This document shows, piece after piece, positions 6,761 to 8,732 of a stretch of DNA of 8,732 nt. The stretch spans positions 1 to 8,732 of the forward strand of contig JACOTK010000301.1 of assembly GCA_016178435.1 (NCBI GenBank), given 5' to 3'. This DNA is from Actinomycetota bacterium. Lineage in GTDB: Bacteria > Actinomycetota > Acidimicrobiia > Acidimicrobiales > CADCSY01. The notes under the pieces are model-generated. The model was not told where the DNA came from. It worked only from the letters and a program-made list of their open reading frames with translations, and did no database searches. Every line of letters starts with the position of its first letter. Positions within the stretch are counted from its first letter, which is position 1. A program made the translations under genes and the position numbers.

Positions 6761-7954
6761 CTACAGGCCCAGGGCAGACTTGAGATCGTCGACGCGGGGC
6801 GTGGCCTCCCAGGTGAAGTCCTTGTCCGAGCGTCCGAAATGCCCGTAGGCAGCGGTGCGACGGTAGATCGGGCGACGCAGGTCGAGGTCGGCGATGATCG
6901 CCGCAGGACGGAGGTCGAAGATCTGATCGACCGCCTCGGCGATCTTGACGGGATCAACCGCTTCCGTGCCGAAGGTCTCCACCATGAGTGAGACCGGCCG
7001 GGCCACACCGATGGCATAGGCCACCTGAACCTCGCAACGACGAGCAGCGCCCGAGGCAACCACGTGCTTGGCCACCCAACGAGCAGCGTAGGCAGCCGAA
7101 CGATCGACCTTCGAGGGGTCCTTGCCCGAGAACGCGCCACCACCGTGGCGCGACATGCCCCCGTAGGTGTCGACGATGATCTTTCGTCCGGTCAGGCCGG
7201 TGTCCGCATGAGGGCCACCCAGCTCGAAGGTTCCGGTCGGGTTGACCAGGACCCTCAGCTTGTCCGACACAAACGCGGCAGGGATGAGCGGGTTGATGAC
7301 GTGTTCGATCAGGTCCGGCTTGATCAGCGTCTCCGCATCGAGGCCCGGTTGATGCTGGGTCGAGATGAGCACGGTGCGAAGAGCGACGGGCTTGCCGTCC
7401 TCGTAGTCAAAGGTGACCTGGGTCTTGCCGTCGGGCCGAAGGTAGGGCAGCACGCCCGCCTTGCGAACCTCGGCCAGGCGATGGGCCAGGCGATGCGCCA
7501 GCCAGATCGGAATGGGCATGAGGTCGTCGGTCTCGTCACAGGCAAAACCGAACATCATGCCCTGGTCGCCGGCGCCCTGTTCATTCAGCGTGTCCTCGCC
7601 CCCTGCCCCCGACCGGCGCTCGAAGGCCGTGTTGACACCCTGCGCGATGTCGGGCGACTGCTCGTCGAGCGACACCATCACGCCACAGGTATGGCCGTCG
7701 AAGCCGTAGGACTCACGGTCGTAGCCGATGTCACAGATGGTGTCACGGACGATGTGAGGAATGTCCACGTAGGCATCGGTGGTGACCTCGCCGGCGACCA
7801 CGGCAAGGCCGGTGGTCAGCAGCGTCTCGCAGGCGACGCGACCATTCGGGTCCTCCTTGAGGATGGCGTCGAGGACGGCATCGGAGATCTGGTCGGCCAT
7901 CTTGTCGGGATGACCCTCGGTCACGGACTCGGAGGTAAAGGTCCAACGGTTCAA
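6761..7954 (-). CDS. metK: S-adenosylmethionine synthetase
   Basis: Cytoplasmic tetrameric enzyme that makes SAM from methionine and ATP, releasing phosphate and pyrophosphate. The 397 residues match the family length and are highly conserved. They open with FTSESVTEGHPDKMADQISD (6-25, His15 at the active site), and GEVTTDAYVDI is at 55-65. Signature 1 is GAGDQGMMFG (127-136), and the phosphate-binding loop signature 2 is GGGAFSGKDPSKVDRSAAY (271-289). The C-terminus has YGHFGR (370-375). The TTG start is supported by AGGAG six bases upstream and by the TTGA overlap with coaBC. No ATG or GTG gives a better N-terminus. No SAM riboswitch is possible directly upstream, because that sequence is coaBC coding DNA. 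Any control would act on the whole operon. Its product is the methyl donor for the three methyltransferases in the window. Confidence 0.99.
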   Translation of the reverse strand: MNRWTFTSESVTEGHPDKMADQISDAVLDAILKEDPNGRVACETLLTTGLAVVAGEVTTDAYVDIPHIVRDTICDIGYDRESYGFDGHTCGVMVSLDEQSPDIAQGVNTAFERRSGAGGEDTLNEQGAGDQGMMFGFACDETDDLMPIPIWLAHRLAHRLAEVRKAGVLPYLRPDGKTQVTFDYEDGKPVALRTVLISTQHQPGLDAETLIKPDLIEHVINPLIPAAFVSDKLRVLVNPTGTFELGGPHADTGLTGRKIIVDTYGGMSRHGGGAFSGKDPSKVDRSAAYAARWVAKHVVASGAARRCEVQVAYAIGVARPVSLMVETFGTEAVDPVKIAEAVDQIFDLRPAAIIADLDLRRPIYRRTAAYGHFGRSDKDFTWEATPRVDDLKSALGL

Positions 7955-8732
7955 GGCATGCTCCTGGTGAGAACGACGGCATCGAGTACGGCACAGGCTA
8001 CGTTGCGTTTCCCGGCAATGGGAATCGCCTTCTCGTTGCCCCGTGCATCGAAGATCGTCACCGCATTGGTGTCGTGCTCGAAGCCGACGTTCGCTGCGCT
8101 CACATCGTTGGCCACGATCAGGTCGAGGTTCTTGGCTCGAAGCTTCTGCCGGGCATTGGTCGCGACATCCGTCGTCTCCGCCGCAAAGCCCACCAGAGTC
8201 TGACCCGAGGGCTTGCAGGCGCCCAATGCCGCGAGGATGTCGGTTGTCGGCTCCAGGATCACCTCGGGTGGACCGTGCGTCTTCTTGATCTTGTCCGCCG
8301 CCACGACCTTGGGCCGGAAGTCGGCAACCGCTGCCGCCATGACGATGACGTCCGCAGCGGGCCCCCGGGCGAGCATTGCGTCCTCCATCTCGGCTGCCGA
8401 CTCGACGCGGACGACCTCCACCCCGCTTGCGACCGGCAACGACGCGGTTGTCACGAGCACCACCGACGCCCCTCGCCGGGCAGCCTCGTCGGCGAGGGCA
8501 TGGCCCTGCTTGCCCGACGAGCGGTTCCCGATGAACCGGACGGGATCGATCGCCTCGCGGGTGCCGCCCGCACTGACCAGAACCGACAGCCCGGCAAGGT
8601 CCTGTGGTCCGACGACGGCGGCCAAGACGTCGTCGCAGACGCTCACGATGTCGGCGATCTCGGCCAGTCGGCCCATGCCCACATCACCGCCCGCAAGATG
8701 ACCGGCGACCGGATCGATCACCCGCACGCCGC
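7951..8732 (-). CDS. coaBC: CoaBC (Dfp) bifunctional CoA-synthesis protein, 5' end outside window
   Basis: The visible C-terminal 259 residues cover the end of the CoaC flavoprotein (phosphopantothenoylcysteine decarboxylase) and the whole CoaB domain, which joins cysteine to 4'-phosphopantothenate with CTP. Numbering is from the Val codon at 8727. AGHLAGGDVGMGRL (8-21) is the end of CoaC, where E. coli has the ACGD substrate clamp; here the Cys position is Gly13. CoaB begins near 47 with LSVLVSAGGTREAIDP. It continues with the nucleotide-binding NRSSGKQG (68-75), AAAVADFRPK (131-140), KIKK (146-149, including the lysine equivalent to E. coli K289), GFAAET (180-185) and NDVS (207-210). The frame is open to the right edge, and the first listed Val is internal rather than a start. 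The stop overlaps metK as TTGA. The coaBC-metK order is conserved in actinobacteria. Confidence 0.96.
   Translation of the reverse strand, partial: GVRVIDPVAGHLAGGDVGMGRLAEIADIVSVCDDVLAAVVGPQDLAGLSVLVSAGGTREAIDPVRFIGNRSSGKQGHALADEAARRGASVVLVTTASLPVASGVEVVRVESAAEMEDAMLARGPAADVIVMAAAVADFRPKVVAADKIKKTHGPPEVILEPTTDILAALGACKPSGQTLVGFAAETTDVATNARQKLRAKNLDLIVANDVSAANVGFEHDTNAVTIFDARGNEKAIPIAGKRNVACAVLDAVVLTRSMP
7961..7965 (-). promoter_or_regulatory. Ribosome binding site for metK
   Basis: On the minus strand this reads AGGAG, six bases before the TTG of metK and inside the last codons of coaBC. It decides the unusual TTG start of a highly expressed gene. Confidence 0.75.

Noticed and set aside
7474..7500. 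Tandem GCCAGGCGAT-like direct repeat
   Set aside because: It encodes the AHRLAHRL stretch of MetK, where family members also have similar AHRL..R sequence, so coding constraint explains it.
7951..7990. Possible SAM riboswitch ahead of metK
   Set aside because: The sequence directly upstream of metK is coaBC coding DNA overlapping by TTGA; there is no room for an aptamer.
7064..8203. A 379-codon plus-strand open frame antisense to metK and coaBC
   Set aside because: Long antisense frames are expected opposite GC-rich genes. The translation has no recognisable domain, while the minus strand is plainly metK and coaBC.

Overview
The window is GC-rich and almost completely filled with genes, many of them starting at GTG or TTG. 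Every gene with a recognisable family is a chromosomal housekeeping gene. The order coaBC(dfp)-metK-priA followed by def-fmt-rsmB, together with a PriA whose helicase motifs have decayed, points to an actinobacterium. The style of the proteins, including an RsmB with a very short linker, suggests the Acidimicrobiia branch, but that placement is inference. I see no insertion sequences, phage genes, CRISPR arrays, tRNAs or rRNAs.

Layout. Minus strand, reading leftward from the right edge: the 3' part of coaBC (coenzyme A synthesis; 5' end outside the window), metK (S-adenosylmethionine synthetase) and priA (replication restart). coaBC and metK overlap by 4 bp, and priA starts 5 bp after metK. 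Plus strand in the middle: a compact three-gene cassette of an RsmC/YbxB-type methyltransferase, a TrmH/SpoU-family RNA methyltransferase and a membrane-anchored YkvA/DUF1232 protein, all overlapping. Minus strand on the left: def (peptide deformylase), fmt (Met-tRNA formyltransferase), rsmB (16S rRNA m5C methyltransferase) and a mog/moaB-type molybdopterin gene cut by the left edge, each overlapping the next by 4 bp. The only sizeable non-coding stretch is the roughly 96-bp divergent gap between def and the RsmC-like gene. It holds a candidate leaderless promoter for def and a perfect 7-bp hairpin. The convergent gap between ykvA and priA is 46 bp and shows no clear terminator.

How the genes fit together. 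Fmt adds the formyl group to initiator Met-tRNA and Def removes it from nascent proteins. RsmB, the RsmC-like protein and the TrmH-like protein modify rRNA or tRNA with SAM, which MetK makes. The window is therefore mostly a translation and SAM neighbourhood, with CoA synthesis, replication restart and molybdenum cofactor genes attached. I found no convincing new multi-gene system. The points worth a second look are: the shortened RsmB linker, the helicase-degenerate PriA, the Cys-to-Gly change in the CoaC clamp motif, the inverted methyltransferase cassette inside an otherwise conserved gene order, the repeated NTGA start/stop overlaps, and the divergent regulatory gap.
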